Positions 30,329-40,252 of a stretch of 64,000 nt of DNA are shown piece after piece. The DNA lies in the NCBI GenBank assembly GCA_022509125.1, contig JAFLTU010000007.1, forward strand, positions 1 to 64,000, read 5' to 3'. Each line of letters starts with the position of its first letter. Within the stretch, counting starts at the first letter, position 1. A program made the translations under genes and the position numbers. A model generated the notes under the pieces. That model was not told the origin of the DNA, did no database searches, and saw only the letters and a list, made by a program, of their open reading frames with translations. Source of the stretch: Muribaculaceae bacterium (lineage in GTDB: Bacteria; Bacteroidota; Bacteroidia; Bacteroidales; Muribaculaceae).

Positions 30329-32785
30329 ATGATCAAAAAAGAATATCTCTACTCCCTTTTGGCTGCCCTGCTATTAGCCGTGGTGGCCTTCTTCTTTTTC
30401 TTCCCGGACGCCCAGGAGGGCAATGTGCTTCAGCAGAGCGACACACTTCAGGGAATAGCGAATGGCCAGGAGGGTATAGCATATCGAGAGGCCACCGGAG
30501 AGACAACACGCTGGACCAATTCTCTTTTTGGAGGGATGCCAAACTTCCAGATTTCGCCATCTTATCCGGCTAATGAAGTGCTATCAGGGGTGCAGAAAGT
30601 TTATTCTCTATGGCTCCCTGCTCCTTGCAATCTCCTCTTCATGATGATGGTGGGTTTCTTCATCATGTGTCTTTGCATGAGGTTCAAGTGGTATACGGCC
30701 TTGTTCGCCTCCATTGCATGGGGATTCTCCACTTATTTCATAATTATAATCGGGGCAGGCCATATCTGGAAATTCCTTGCTCTCGCCTATGTCCCCCCAA
30801 CAATTGGCGGCATAGCCCTTTGCTATCGGGGAAAATATCTTGCGGGCACAGCCATGACCGCCCTTTTCGGAGCTTTACAACTCCAAAGCAACCATCCTCA
30901 GATGACGTATTACTTCTGTTTTGTCATCTTCTTCCTGGTGCTCGCCTGGCTATGGATCGCCCTCAAGAAAAACCGGATGCGCACCTGGGCTATGGGGACA
31001 GTCTGCTGCATCGTAGCCGGCATTTTTGCCGTCGGAGCCAATTCTGCCAATCTCTATAATTCCTATAAATATGCCGCCGAGACAATCCGTGGAAAAGCCA
31101 CCGATCTGCTGACGGAGAGCGGCTCGCAATCCTCAGGACTTGATAAGGATTACATCACCCAGTGGAGTTACGGTATAGACGAGTCGATGACACTGTTGAT
31201 ACCCAATGTGAAGGGAGGGGCCACAATCAAACCTCGAGGCGGCCAGCCTGTGATTCTCAGTAGCGGAGACACCTCAAAGGCCCAGGATACTCCACTCACC
31301 CAGCAGGAAAGGCTGTTTATGAACCAGTTCCCACAATATTTCGGCGACCAGCCGATGACTAACGGACCGGTCTATGTGGGAGCCTTCATATTCGTGCTTG
31401 CAGTGCTCGCCCTTTTCATAGTAGAAGGAGCCGTCAAATGGGCGTTGTTTGCAGTCTCCGTGCTTGCCTTGATGCTCTCATGGGGACATAATTTCAATCC
31501 TCTGACAGATCTTTTTATCGACTATTTCCCGGGATACAACAAATTCCGCACAGTCTCAAGTATCCTTGTGGTCATAGAATTCACCGTGCCTTTACTGGCA
31601 GCCTTGTCGCTGCGTAAAATGATCAAGACGGAAAATTTCCTTGAGAAATATCGATGGACACTCTACACCATCTTCGGAATTTTTGCTGTCATATGTTTTA
31701 TGGGTTGGATCGCCCCTTCGATATTCGGAAGTCCCTTCAGTCAGAGTGAGACGGAGCAGCTCACTCAGATGGGTATTTTCAGTGCCCCGGAATATGCCAG
31801 GATTATAAACGCTGTGGCCGACAGCCGTCTAAGCCTTGTCTCCAACGACAGTTTCCGGTCGTTGATATTCTTGGCCATAGGTTTCTGTCTGATTATGATG
31901 TGGCTCAAAGGAGTCTTCCGCAATGCACCCTTCTTCGTGTGTTGCCTCACAGTCCTTGCTGTCATCGACCTTTATCCGCTTAATAAACGATATGTCAATT
32001 CAGACAATTTCGTGGCTCCGGCTCCAAACAACCGCGTATTTGCCAAGACAGCGGCCGATGAGTTTATACTCCAAGACACCACCAACTATAGAGTGCTTGA
32101 CATCCCGGGTTTCCAGGATGCCCGTTCCTCTTATTTCCATAAGACGATTGGTGGTTACCATGCAGCTAAACTGACCCGCTACAATGACCTTCTCCAACAT
32201 CAGATTTCTAAATTTAACCCGCAGGTGTTGAATATGCTCAACGCTAAATATTTCCTTAACGGGGAGCAGGTGGAAGTGAATCCCGACGCTCTTGGAAACG
32301 CTTGGTTTGTTGACAATATAACCTACGTCTCCACTCCCAACGAGGAAATGGCAGCGCTCGACACTATTTCCCCGGGTCTTTATGCCGTGTCGGGTCAAGA
32401 TTTTGAGTATGTGTTAGGCAAGGCCACTCCTCCTGCCCCGGGAGATACTATTTATGAAACGAAATATTCCCCCAAGCGGCTAAACTATATCTCCAAGACC
32501 TCTAAAGAAAATGTGGCAGTTTTCAGTGAAATCTATTTCCCTTGGGGATGGACCGCCACAATCGACGGAGAGAGAGTTCCTATCGGAAGAGTTGACTATG
32601 TGTTGAGAGCAATCAGAGTGCCTGCCGGCCAACATAGCATCGAATTCGTATTCGACCCGGAATCCTTGAAGGCAACCAACGCCCTGGCAATCGTCTCCCT
32701 TTGCTTCATAGGTTTGATAAGCGCACTTGCCCTGGGACTCTGGGGATATAACCTCTATCGCCACACAAACCCCGACGATGTATAA
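30329..32785 (+). CDS. YfhO-like polytopic membrane protein
   Basis: 818 aa, multiple TMs, extracytoplasmic C-terminal region (FSEIYFPWGWTATIDGERVPIGRVDYVLRAIRVPAGQHSIEFVF). Confidence 0.8.
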   Translation: MIKKEYLYSLLAALLLAVVAFFFFFPDAQEGNVLQQSDTLQGIANGQEGIAYREATGETTRWTNSLFGGMPNFQISPSYPANEVLSGVQKVYSLWLPAPCNLLFMMMVGFFIMCLCMRFKWYTALFASIAWGFSTYFIIIIGAGHIWKFLALAYVPPTIGGIALCYRGKYLAGTAMTALFGALQLQSNHPQMTYYFCFVIFFLVLAWLWIALKKNRMRTWAMGTVCCIVAGIFAVGANSANLYNSYKYAAETIRGKATDLLTESGSQSSGLDKDYITQWSYGIDESMTLLIPNVKGGATIKPRGGQPVILSSGDTSKAQDTPLTQQERLFMNQFPQYFGDQPMTNGPVYVGAFIFVLAVLALFIVEGAVKWALFAVSVLALMLSWGHNFNPLTDLFIDYFPGYNKFRTVSSILVVIEFTVPLLAALSLRKMIKTENFLEKYRWTLYTIFGIFAVICFMGWIAPSIFGSPFSQSETEQLTQMGIFSAPEYARIINAVADSRLSLVSNDSFRSLIFLAIGFCLIMMWLKGVFRNAPFFVCCLTVLAVIDLYPLNKRYVNSDNFVAPAPNNRVFAKTAADEFILQDTTNYRVLDIPGFQDARSSYFHKTIGGYHAAKLTRYNDLLQHQISKFNPQVLNMLNAKYFLNGEQVEVNPDALGNAWFVDNITYVSTPNEEMAALDTISPGLYAVSGQDFEYVLGKATPPAPGDTIYETKYSPKRLNYISKTSKENVAVFSEIYFPWGWTATIDGERVPIGRVDYVLRAIRVPAGQHSIEFVFDPESLKATNALAIVSLCFIGLISALALGLWGYNLYRHTNPDDV

Positions 32786-33380
32786 AGGCTTCCTTCGCTG
32801 GCGCCATTCTAAAGGCTTTGGAGTCCATTCTCCTTATGCCTATAGATTTGTGACAGAAGTGCTGCGTCCGGGTAATTACGGATATTATGCCTACCGGGAA
32901 ATAGAGGGGACAACCCGGGAAAAAGAGAAAAACAGTCTTAATTTTATAAGACATGTCAGATTTTTAATTCGTTTGGCTATCTTTTTGAATATCAAACGAA
33001 TAATAGTTAATATCTCTTGTCAAGAAGCAGAATTAGCGGCACGAGCTTTGAATATTACATATCAAATAGCCGAGACCCCGGAAAAAACAGATTTTCAGAG
33101 CCATGACCTTCTCCTGATTGAAGGGAATTTTAAGAATAATGAACCAGCTAATGCCGGAACTCTTGGAGACAAAAGTAAAAAAGCTGAGAAATTAATCTTA
33201 AAAGCAAAGGATCATAAGATTGCGATTTTCACCATTAATCCCTCCAAGCATCTCCGAGACATATTGCAAACCCCGATCCGGCGAGGTCTTTTGCTCCACG
33301 ATAAGAGTCGGCTTCTCCTGATCCCTCGTGAGGAAATGGCCTACGTATCCTATTCTATGACCCTAAAACCGAGATTGTGA
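32778..33380 (+). CDS. Hypothetical protein, degenerate SAM-methyltransferase-like
   Basis: Internal ATG at 32778 (MYKGFLRWRHSKGFGVHSPYAYRFVTEVL); N-terminus resembles Bacteroidota HSP(F/Y) methyltransferases but no Gly-rich SAM motif. Confidence 0.5.
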   Translation: MYKGFLRWRHSKGFGVHSPYAYRFVTEVLRPGNYGYYAYREIEGTTREKEKNSLNFIRHVRFLIRLAIFLNIKRIIVNISCQEAELAARALNITYQIAETPEKTDFQSHDLLLIEGNFKNNEPANAGTLGDKSKKAEKLILKAKDHKIAIFTINPSKHLRDILQTPIRRGLLLHDKSRLLLIPREEMAYVSYSMTLKPRL

Positions 33381-33386
33381 GGTTTG

Positions 33387-35300
33387 CTAATTGAAATGAT
33401 TGTAAACCAATTTTGCTTTAGCGGGACCCACAGCCTCTGATAGAGCCTCGAGGGATGCCTCTTTGATTTTCTTTAGACTTTTAAAACGCAGCATCAGAGT
33501 CTTTGCTGTGGCCTCTCCGACTCCTTTGATGTTATCAAGTTCGCTGCGCGTCTGGCCTCTCGAACGCCGGTCGCGATGATGGGTGATGCCGAAACGGTGG
33601 GCCTCGTCACGAAGAGCTTGCACCACCTGCAAACTTCTGCTCTTCTTGTCGATATACAGGGGATATTGGTCGCCCGGATAATAGATCTCTTCTAGGCGTT
33701 TTGCGATACCCACTAAAGCCACCTTCCCCCTTATTCCCATTTCCTCGAAAGCCTCCACGGCAGCGCTAAGCTGACCTTTCCCACCGTCAACAACCACCAG
33801 TTGCGGCAACTCTTCCCCCTCCGAAATGAGTCGGGAATAACGGCGATGGAGCACCTCCTTCATAGAGGCGAAATCATCCGGACCCTCCACTGTCTTTATG
33901 ATGAAATGACGATAGTCCTTCTTCGATGGTTTGCCGTTTTTAAAGACAACACAGCTCGCCACAGGATTAGTGCCTTGGATGTTAGAATTGTCAAAACACT
34001 CTATATGGCGTGGCTGAACCTCAAGCCGGAAATCCTTCTTCATCTGCTCCATTAGCTTTTCAATACCTCTTTCCGGGTCGAGTTTCTCTGCCATTTTCTC
34101 CTTGTCGGCCATATATTGGGCTACATTCTTCATGCCCACTTCGAGGATTTTTTTCTTGTCTCCCCGTTTGGGCACCACAAAGTTTACTCCCTCGAACTCC
34201 ACATCAGGAATGAAAGGCACGATAACCTCCCCAAACTTCCTCTCAAACCTCTTTCCCACCTCTGCTATTGCAAGGGAAAGAATTTCCTCCTTAGTTTCCG
34301 CCAGCCTGCGCCTGAATTCCATATTAAGACTCTGCACCACGGCCCCGTGGTGGAGATGCATAAAATTAACAAAGGCCGAATCTCCGTTTTCTTCGTAGGC
34401 AAACATGTCGGCATCCTCTTCAGCAGGAGCAATAACCGTTTTGGAATTATATTTCCTGACATTTTCATATTGCTCCTTTACGGCCTGAGCCTCCTCGAAA
34501 TTCCATTCCTCACTGAGCCGAAGCATCTCCTCCTTTAAATGGTTCTCCAAAAGAAGCGTCTCCCCGTTGAGAATCTGTCGAATTTTAGAAATATATTTCC
34601 CGTATTCTTCGGGGTTAACGAAACCCCGACAAGGCCCTGTGCATTTCTTGATATGATAGTCCAGACAGAGGCGATATTTCCCCTGTGCGATTTTCTTTTC
34701 TTCCAGAGTGTGAATGCAACTTCGAAGAGGGAATACATCCCTTATAAGCTGAAGCATCATCCGCGCATTCTGCACGCTGCTGTATGGACCATAATATTTA
34801 GCGTCAAGACCCTTCTCCCGAGTCATGAAAACCCGCGGGAAAAGTTCCTTTGTCACCACAATCCAGGGATAAGACTTATCATCCTTAAGAAGGACATTAT
34901 AATGAGGCTTATAAGTCTTTATCATTGCATTCTCCAGATGGAGAGCATCCTCTTCGGAGGTGACCACTATAAAACGAAGGTCAACGATATTTCGGACCAA
35001 AAGATTCGTGCGCACACTATCATGGCGACGGTTGAAGTAAGAAGCGACCCTTCTTTTAAGACGCTTCGCCTTCCCCACATAAATCACCTTCCCGTTTTTA
35101 TCGAGGTAGATATACACGCCGGGAGAATCCGGGAGATTTAAAATCTTCTCTCGAAGATGTTCCCCCGGATGATTATTCATTATATCATCACGAGTGCGGT
35201 CAGGAGTGATTTCAAGACCAAATCTTCCCGATTCATCGATATTCCTGCCCACATCTGCGAGCAAATCATCAATATTTATTCTCCTTTCTATATCCACCAA
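33387..35300 (-). CDS. uvrC: Excinuclease ABC subunit C
   Basis: GIY-YIG domain LPDSPGVYIYLDKNGKVIYVGKAKRLKRRVASYF; C-terminal HhH; start codon uncertain. Confidence 0.96.
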   Translation of the reverse strand: MVDIERRINIDDLLADVGRNIDESGRFGLEITPDRTRDDIMNNHPGEHLREKILNLPDSPGVYIYLDKNGKVIYVGKAKRLKRRVASYFNRRHDSVRTNLLVRNIVDLRFIVVTSEEDALHLENAMIKTYKPHYNVLLKDDKSYPWIVVTKELFPRVFMTREKGLDAKYYGPYSSVQNARMMLQLIRDVFPLRSCIHTLEEKKIAQGKYRLCLDYHIKKCTGPCRGFVNPEEYGKYISKIRQILNGETLLLENHLKEEMLRLSEEWNFEEAQAVKEQYENVRKYNSKTVIAPAEEDADMFAYEENGDSAFVNFMHLHHGAVVQSLNMEFRRRLAETKEEILSLAIAEVGKRFERKFGEVIVPFIPDVEFEGVNFVVPKRGDKKKILEVGMKNVAQYMADKEKMAEKLDPERGIEKLMEQMKKDFRLEVQPRHIECFDNSNIQGTNPVASCVVFKNGKPSKKDYRHFIIKTVEGPDDFASMKEVLHRRYSRLISEGEELPQLVVVDGGKGQLSAAVEAFEEMGIRGKVALVGIAKRLEEIYYPGDQYPLYIDKKSRSLQVVQALRDEAHRFGITHHRDRRSRGQTRSELDNIKGVGEATAKTLMLRFKSLKKIKEASLEALSEAVGPAKAKLVYNHFN

Positions 35301-35345
35301 TTTCCTTTTTCAAAAATGAGGGGCCAAGTTATACTTTTGTCTAAA

Positions 35346-35870
35346 TTAATATTTAAGCAAAGAAGTGATTTCACAATCCTCCGGAAGATTCTTTCTCCCT
35401 TCCAATGCCGTAAGTTCCACGATGAAATTGATATAAATCTTTTTCGGTTTCATACTTTTTACCAAGTCATAGCAAGCTGCCATCGTGCCCCCTGTTGCCA
35501 GAAGATCATCATGAAGCACCACCACATCATCCGAAGATATTGCATCGCTATGCAGTTCGATCATATCCACACCATACTCCTTGGCGAAAGCCTTCTTGAT
35601 AGTGACTGAGGGTAATTTGCCCGGTTTCCGAGCTGGTACAAAGCCGGCACCCAATTCGAAAGCCATGATCGACCCACCTATAAAACCGCGAGACTCAATT
35701 CCAACAATTTTAGTAACACCCTTGTCATGATAGATTTTCTTCAACTCCTCACCCATGACATGAAGAGCCTCCGGATTTTTAATCATAGTAGTTAGATCAC
35801 GGAAAATAATACCCTTGGTAGGGAAATCGGGCACATCCCGGATAAGTTTTTTAAGATCTTCTAAATTCAT
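35346..35870 (-). CDS. apt: Adenine phosphoribosyltransferase
   Basis: PRPP motif VVVLHDDLLATGGTM; FPTKGIIFRDLTTM. Confidence 0.95.
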   Translation of the reverse strand: MNLEDLKKLIRDVPDFPTKGIIFRDLTTMIKNPEALHVMGEELKKIYHDKGVTKIVGIESRGFIGGSIMAFELGAGFVPARKPGKLPSVTIKKAFAKEYGVDMIELHSDAISSDDVVVLHDDLLATGGTMAACYDLVKSMKPKKIYINFIVELTALEGRKNLPEDCEITSLLKY

Positions 35871-35913
35871 TTCAGAAAATATTTTAGGTTATAAAAAATC
35901 AGGAGATTGCAAA

Positions 35914-35929
35914 TGTTCCACGTGGAACA
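35914..35929. promoter_or_regulatory. parS-like centromere site TGTTCCACGTGGAACA
   Basis: Perfect 16-bp palindrome (18 bp with flanking A/T) matching the ParB-binding parS consensus; sits between mnmG and apt. Confidence 0.85.
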
Positions 35930-35935
35930 TTTTGT

Positions 35936-37894
35936 TTATCTATGAAGCAATACCAGCAGGATGTTGATATCTGCGGGAGAGACTCCGGGTATCCTGGAAG
36001 CCTGTCCAATAGTTGCGGGTCTCAGTTTTTGCAGTTTCTGGCGAGCTTCGGTTGAAAGGGCCGTCAGGGTGGAATAGTCGAGTTCGGGGGGAAGCTTGAC
36101 GTATTCCAATCTTTGTGTTTTTTCTGCCAATTCTCGTTCCCGGAGGATATAGCCTCCATATTTGATAAATATCTCTGCGGCCTCTATTATTTCGTCGCGT
36201 CTGCGTTCCTCAATCTCTTGCAGCCGAAGGTCAAGGTCCGGAAGGAAGGTCAGCTTTCTGAAATCAAGTTGCGGTCTTCTCAATAGGTCGGTGAGTCTCG
36301 CTGAGGCATTGAGGGGGGTTGTCCCCAGTTCTTCCAGGTGACGGTTGGTTGTCTCCGTAGCCTTCACGAGATAGGCGTCGCACCATTCTATGAGTTTGTC
36401 GCGCTCTGCCTTCTTTGACTCCATGGCTATGAGCCGTTCTTTGGTTGCAAGGCCGATTTCGTAGCCTATATATGTCAGGCGCATGTCGGCATCATCTTGA
36501 CGTAGAAGTATCCGGTATTCAGCCCGAGAGGTGAACATTCTGTAGGGTTCGTCGACTCCTTTCATTACGAGGTCGTCGATCAATACCCCGATATAGGCTT
36601 GATCGCGACGAAGCACCAAAGGTTCCTCTCCCTTTAGAGCTTTGGCGGCATTTATTCCGGCCATCAGGCCCTGGGCGGCTGCCTCCTCGTAGCCTGTAGT
36701 ACCGTTCACCTGTCCGGCGAAATATAGACCCTTTACCAGCCGTGTCTGCAGGTCGTGGGTCAATTGTGTGGGGTCAAAATAATCGTATTCGATAGCATAG
36801 CCGGGCCGATAGAAATGCACTTTGTTCAGAGCCGGGGTTTTTGAAAGGCACTCGAGTTGAATCTCCCACGGGAAAGAACTGGAAAAACCGTTGACATAGA
36901 ATTCGTTGGTGGTCTCCCCTTCGGGTTCGAGAAAAAGTTGATGGCTCTCTTTGTCTGGAAAGGTGACGATCTTGGTTTCGATACTGGGACAATATCGCGG
37001 GCCTGTACTAGTGATCTGCCCGTTGTATAGAGGTGAACGGGAGAGATTTTCTCTCATGATTTCGTGGGCCTCGGGAGATGTGTGGACGATGAAACAACTG
37101 CGGGGGTCCAGTTCTCTCCCTATTTCGGGGAGGAATGAGAACTTATGGAAATCTCGTTTTATGAGTTTCAGGTGAGGTCCTGCCACGTTGCCTATGTTTT
37201 CCCCTATGGGTTCAACGATGTCGTCGCCATCCTGCCGTTCTGTCAATGAGAAGTCGATGGATCGACCGTCGATACGTGCCGGAGTGCCTGTTTTCAGTCG
37301 CAATACTTCAAATCCGATTTCTCTCAACTGATCGGAGAGTCCTAAGGAATTCAATTCGGCAATTCTCCCTCCGGGGATCTTGACTTCCCCAAAATGCATG
37401 AGACCGTTAAGGAAAGTGCCTGCGGTCAGGATCACTTTCCGGGCCTTGAATGTTAGACCCAGAGAGGTCTTCACTCCCTCAATTTCCAATTCGCCTGAAT
37501 CCGTTTTGTGGAATTCGAAGGATAGGGCAAGGTCTTGGAAGAGTTCGAGTCCGGGAGTTGTTTCGAGAATATGTCGCCAGAGAAGAGAGTATTTCTCGCG
37601 GTCGGATTGGCAGCGAGGCGACCACACCGCAGGACCTTTCGAGCGGTTGAGCATCCGGAATTGTATCGCTGTTTTGTCGGCCACTATACCCATTTGCCCA
37701 CCGAGGGCATCGATTTCTCTGACGATCTGTCCCTTTGCTATACCACCGATAGCGGGATTGCACGACATTTGGGCAACCCGGTTGAGGTCGGAGGTGATCA
37801 GCAGAGTGGAGGCACCGAGTTTTGCTGCTGCAACGGCAGCCTCGCATCCCGCATGGCCGCCACCCACTACAATAATGTCATAATCGAATTTCAT
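35936..37894 (-). CDS. mnmG: tRNA uridine-5-carboxymethylaminomethyl modification enzyme MnmG (GidA)
   Basis: DIIVVGGGHAGCEAA, CNPAIGGIAKG, GQVNGTTGYEEAAAQGLMAGINAA. Confidence 0.97.
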   Translation of the reverse strand: MKFDYDIIVVGGGHAGCEAAVAAAKLGASTLLITSDLNRVAQMSCNPAIGGIAKGQIVREIDALGGQMGIVADKTAIQFRMLNRSKGPAVWSPRCQSDREKYSLLWRHILETTPGLELFQDLALSFEFHKTDSGELEIEGVKTSLGLTFKARKVILTAGTFLNGLMHFGEVKIPGGRIAELNSLGLSDQLREIGFEVLRLKTGTPARIDGRSIDFSLTERQDGDDIVEPIGENIGNVAGPHLKLIKRDFHKFSFLPEIGRELDPRSCFIVHTSPEAHEIMRENLSRSPLYNGQITSTGPRYCPSIETKIVTFPDKESHQLFLEPEGETTNEFYVNGFSSSFPWEIQLECLSKTPALNKVHFYRPGYAIEYDYFDPTQLTHDLQTRLVKGLYFAGQVNGTTGYEEAAAQGLMAGINAAKALKGEEPLVLRRDQAYIGVLIDDLVMKGVDEPYRMFTSRAEYRILLRQDDADMRLTYIGYEIGLATKERLIAMESKKAERDKLIEWCDAYLVKATETTNRHLEELGTTPLNASARLTDLLRRPQLDFRKLTFLPDLDLRLQEIEERRRDEIIEAAEIFIKYGGYILRERELAEKTQRLEYVKLPPELDYSTLTALSTEARQKLQKLRPATIGQASRIPGVSPADINILLVLLHR

Positions 37895-38322
37895 TTCGAG
37901 GGCTTGATGGTTTCATAAAGTTTGAGGGCTCTATCTTCAGCCGCCTCCATTACTTCCCGTTGTCCGGGCCCTTTGTCGTCGATGCCGCAAAGGTGAAGCA
38001 CACCATGGACAATGACTCTGAGGAGTTCCCTGTCGTAGCTCTCTCCTATTTCTTCGGCATTGCTTCTGACTGTGTCGAGAGATATGAACAAGTCACCGCC
38101 GATTTTGTCACGCCGGCTATAGTCGAAGGTTATTATATCGGTGAAGTAATTGTGGGAAAGAAATTGAAGGTTGACCCTCAGGATTTCCTCGTCGTCACAG
38201 AAGAGATAGTTGAGGTTGCCGATTCGGCGTTGGTGGCTTGCGGCCACCTCCCCTAGCCATCTCTCAACTTTTCCGAAGTCAAGAAGGGGAAGACCCACAT
38301 TTTTTGTTTCAAAGGAAATCAT
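37891..38322 (-). CDS. ybeY: rRNA maturation RNase YbeY
   Basis: VIVHGVLHLCGIDDKGPGQREVM (HGxLHLxGyDH-type motif); overlaps the mnmG start by 4 nt. Confidence 0.92.
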   Translation of the reverse strand: MISFETKNVGLPLLDFGKVERWLGEVAASHQRRIGNLNYLFCDDEEILRVNLQFLSHNYFTDIITFDYSRRDKIGGDLFISLDTVRSNAEEIGESYDRELLRVIVHGVLHLCGIDDKGPGQREVMEAAEDRALKLYETIKPSK

Positions 38323-38686
38323 CCGGAGAAGGGATTGGTTATTGCAAATTTAATGCAATTTAACCTGTGTCCCTAATTTTTGACTATAATATCAACCGGC
38401 CCTTCCTTGAGGATGGAAGCCAATGATTATCGTCTGTGAGAGAGCATAATCCATGGAGAATAATCAAGAATTAATAAAATAACGAAATCTCATAGCCCTT
38501 AATTGTCTGTGAGAAGTTTGTAAACAATTGCATATCATAAAGATATATCAAAATTAAAAACTTGCTGAAAATTTTTTCAAAAAAATTAAATATTTATTGT
38601 GAACCATTTATCGCAATGCAATGTTATAATTTTACAAAATCGTTTCATGATGTTAGGTTAGTTTGAAAGTATTATGGAAACCAAAT

Positions 38687-38715
38687 AACGGCCGATGTGA
38701 ATCGTCCGTTTTTTT
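38687..38715 (+). terminator. Terminator-like hairpin with no upstream plus-strand CDS
   Basis: AACGGcCGA-TGTGAA-TCGtCCGTT followed by TTTTT. Confidence 0.55.
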
Positions 38716-38729
38716 ATGTTTAAACTAAG

Positions 38730-38764
38730 AGACCGTTCCCGATTTTTTAATCAGAGAACGGTCT
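38730..38764. other. Perfect 9-bp hairpin downstream of the DUF3825-like gene
   Basis: AGACCGTTC...GAACGGTCT; may terminate the minus-strand gene, though the T-tract is weak. Confidence 0.45.
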
Positions 38765-38803
38765 TTCAAATCCCGGTTAAGCCGGCGGCTTGTCCGAGGA
38801 AGA

Positions 38804-39730
38804 CTACCGACACCAGTCTGAATTAACATTTCCGATAACCCGGGCACACTTAAAAGCATCCTGAAGAGAAATGAGCGTGTGGCCACGATAGACGCGTTTG
38901 CCATTTAACTCGCCTTCATTTAAGACGAGGGCTACGCTTGGGCTGTCGTCTAATCCCATTTCGATAGGAGCATACCAACAAATTGAGTCATCTTTGGCAT
39001 ACCAGAATGGGATTGGTTTTACCACCCCGTTTTTCAGCTTGTCTTCCAGGATCGCGATGCTGCCTTTTAATTGACGAAGCAAATAACCATTATATTTCCT
39101 CATCAAGGCCTCCTCAGAGAGGGAATTCAATTCCTCCAGTGGCACCAAAGCCTTAAGGGTTGTGAAAAACTCATCCGGAAGGCGTTCTTGGCGCTCCACC
39201 AGGATATGATGATATTCAGGCACTATTTCCAGGGAAGGGTTAAAGATTGAAGTCGGAAACTCGGGTCCCTCCAATTCATTATTATCCATTTCGCGAACCA
39301 GATTTCGCCCCGGCCTCTCAAAACGATTGACAAAATTCAATTCTATGCCGTTGGGCAAAGTGGGATTTGACCTCACTACTAAGTAATAGGGGTCGGAGCC
39401 GTTTGTCCCAACAATTCCCGGATTTAAGGCCATGAGATTAGAGTTGCGAAAAATTTTCTTTTCTTTGACAAGTTTCTGGATCCTACTCTTGATAAAGAAA
39501 AGGAATATTTCAAAATTCTCCAGGCCTCCGCTTAAGAGACATTCTTTCTTGCATTTTTCATGCAACTCAGGAGAGATATATTTGAATATCTGATTTGTGT
39601 TCAGAACTAAGGGTTGAATGCCTTTCCCACTTTTGATTTCCTGCTCTTCGTTTGAGTTCTCAATGTTTTCCGGAGCTGAACCCTTTATTTTTTTATGAGG
39701 TATTCCATCAAGATCTATCTTTTTAATCAT
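38804..39730 (-). CDS. DUF3825-like domain protein
   Basis: ATG at 39730; C-terminal pattern IFNPSLEIVPEYHHILVERQERLPDEF ... SIAILEDKLKNGVVKPIPFWY ... SVALVLN...YRGHTLISLQDAFKCARVIGNVNSDWC recalls DUF3825. Confidence 0.6.
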   Translation of the reverse strand: MIKKIDLDGIPHKKIKGSAPENIENSNEEQEIKSGKGIQPLVLNTNQIFKYISPELHEKCKKECLLSGGLENFEIFLFFIKSRIQKLVKEKKIFRNSNLMALNPGIVGTNGSDPYYLVVRSNPTLPNGIELNFVNRFERPGRNLVREMDNNELEGPEFPTSIFNPSLEIVPEYHHILVERQERLPDEFFTTLKALVPLEELNSLSEEALMRKYNGYLLRQLKGSIAILEDKLKNGVVKPIPFWYAKDDSICWYAPIEMGLDDSPSVALVLNEGELNGKRVYRGHTLISLQDAFKCARVIGNVNSDWCR

Positions 39731-39930
39731 TTTTTTAATTTTACAGGCTTTAACCTTGTAAAGCCCAAGAAACAATTACTTTTATTTATTAACGCAGAAT
39801 AAAAAGTAAATAACCGGTTATTTGAAGGATACAGGGAAAGACGTCTCAATCGCCTGCGGCATCATTTCGATGGAAGATTTCAGGAAGAAATCTTTTTAGG
39901 TATTAACACCGCTTTAAAATAAAGGGGGTC

Positions 39931-40062
39931 TTAGTCATCATCATCGTCCCATGCATTGGAAGGAATCTCGGGACAGTCCCAAGTGTAGCCACAATCAGGA
40001 CATACGTATTCCACACCGTCGCAGTAGGCATTATCCAGAAAGCATTTAGGACACTCTACCAT
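39931..40062 (-). CDS. 43-aa PhnA/YjdM-type zinc-ribbon miniprotein
   Basis: MVECPKCFLDNAYCDGVEYVCPDCGYTWDCPEIPSNAWDDDDD; CPKC...CPDC spacing as in the PhnA N-terminal Zn ribbon; below the ORF-track size cut-off. Confidence 0.75.
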   Translation of the reverse strand: MVECPKCFLDNAYCDGVEYVCPDCGYTWDCPEIPSNAWDDDDD

Positions 40063-40252
40063 AACTACTTTTGTTTTTAAATTTTAGAATCACGGTCCAT
40101 CCACTCAGGGATGGTAAGCCGTCGCATCAGCGTTTCTGATACGAATGCAAAATTAGTCTTTTGAGCCGAGACTATCTAAAATATGATGATAGAGTATTAT
40201 TTAAATCGAGATAAGCGTAAAATAATAAAAATACAAACAAATAATAAATTGA

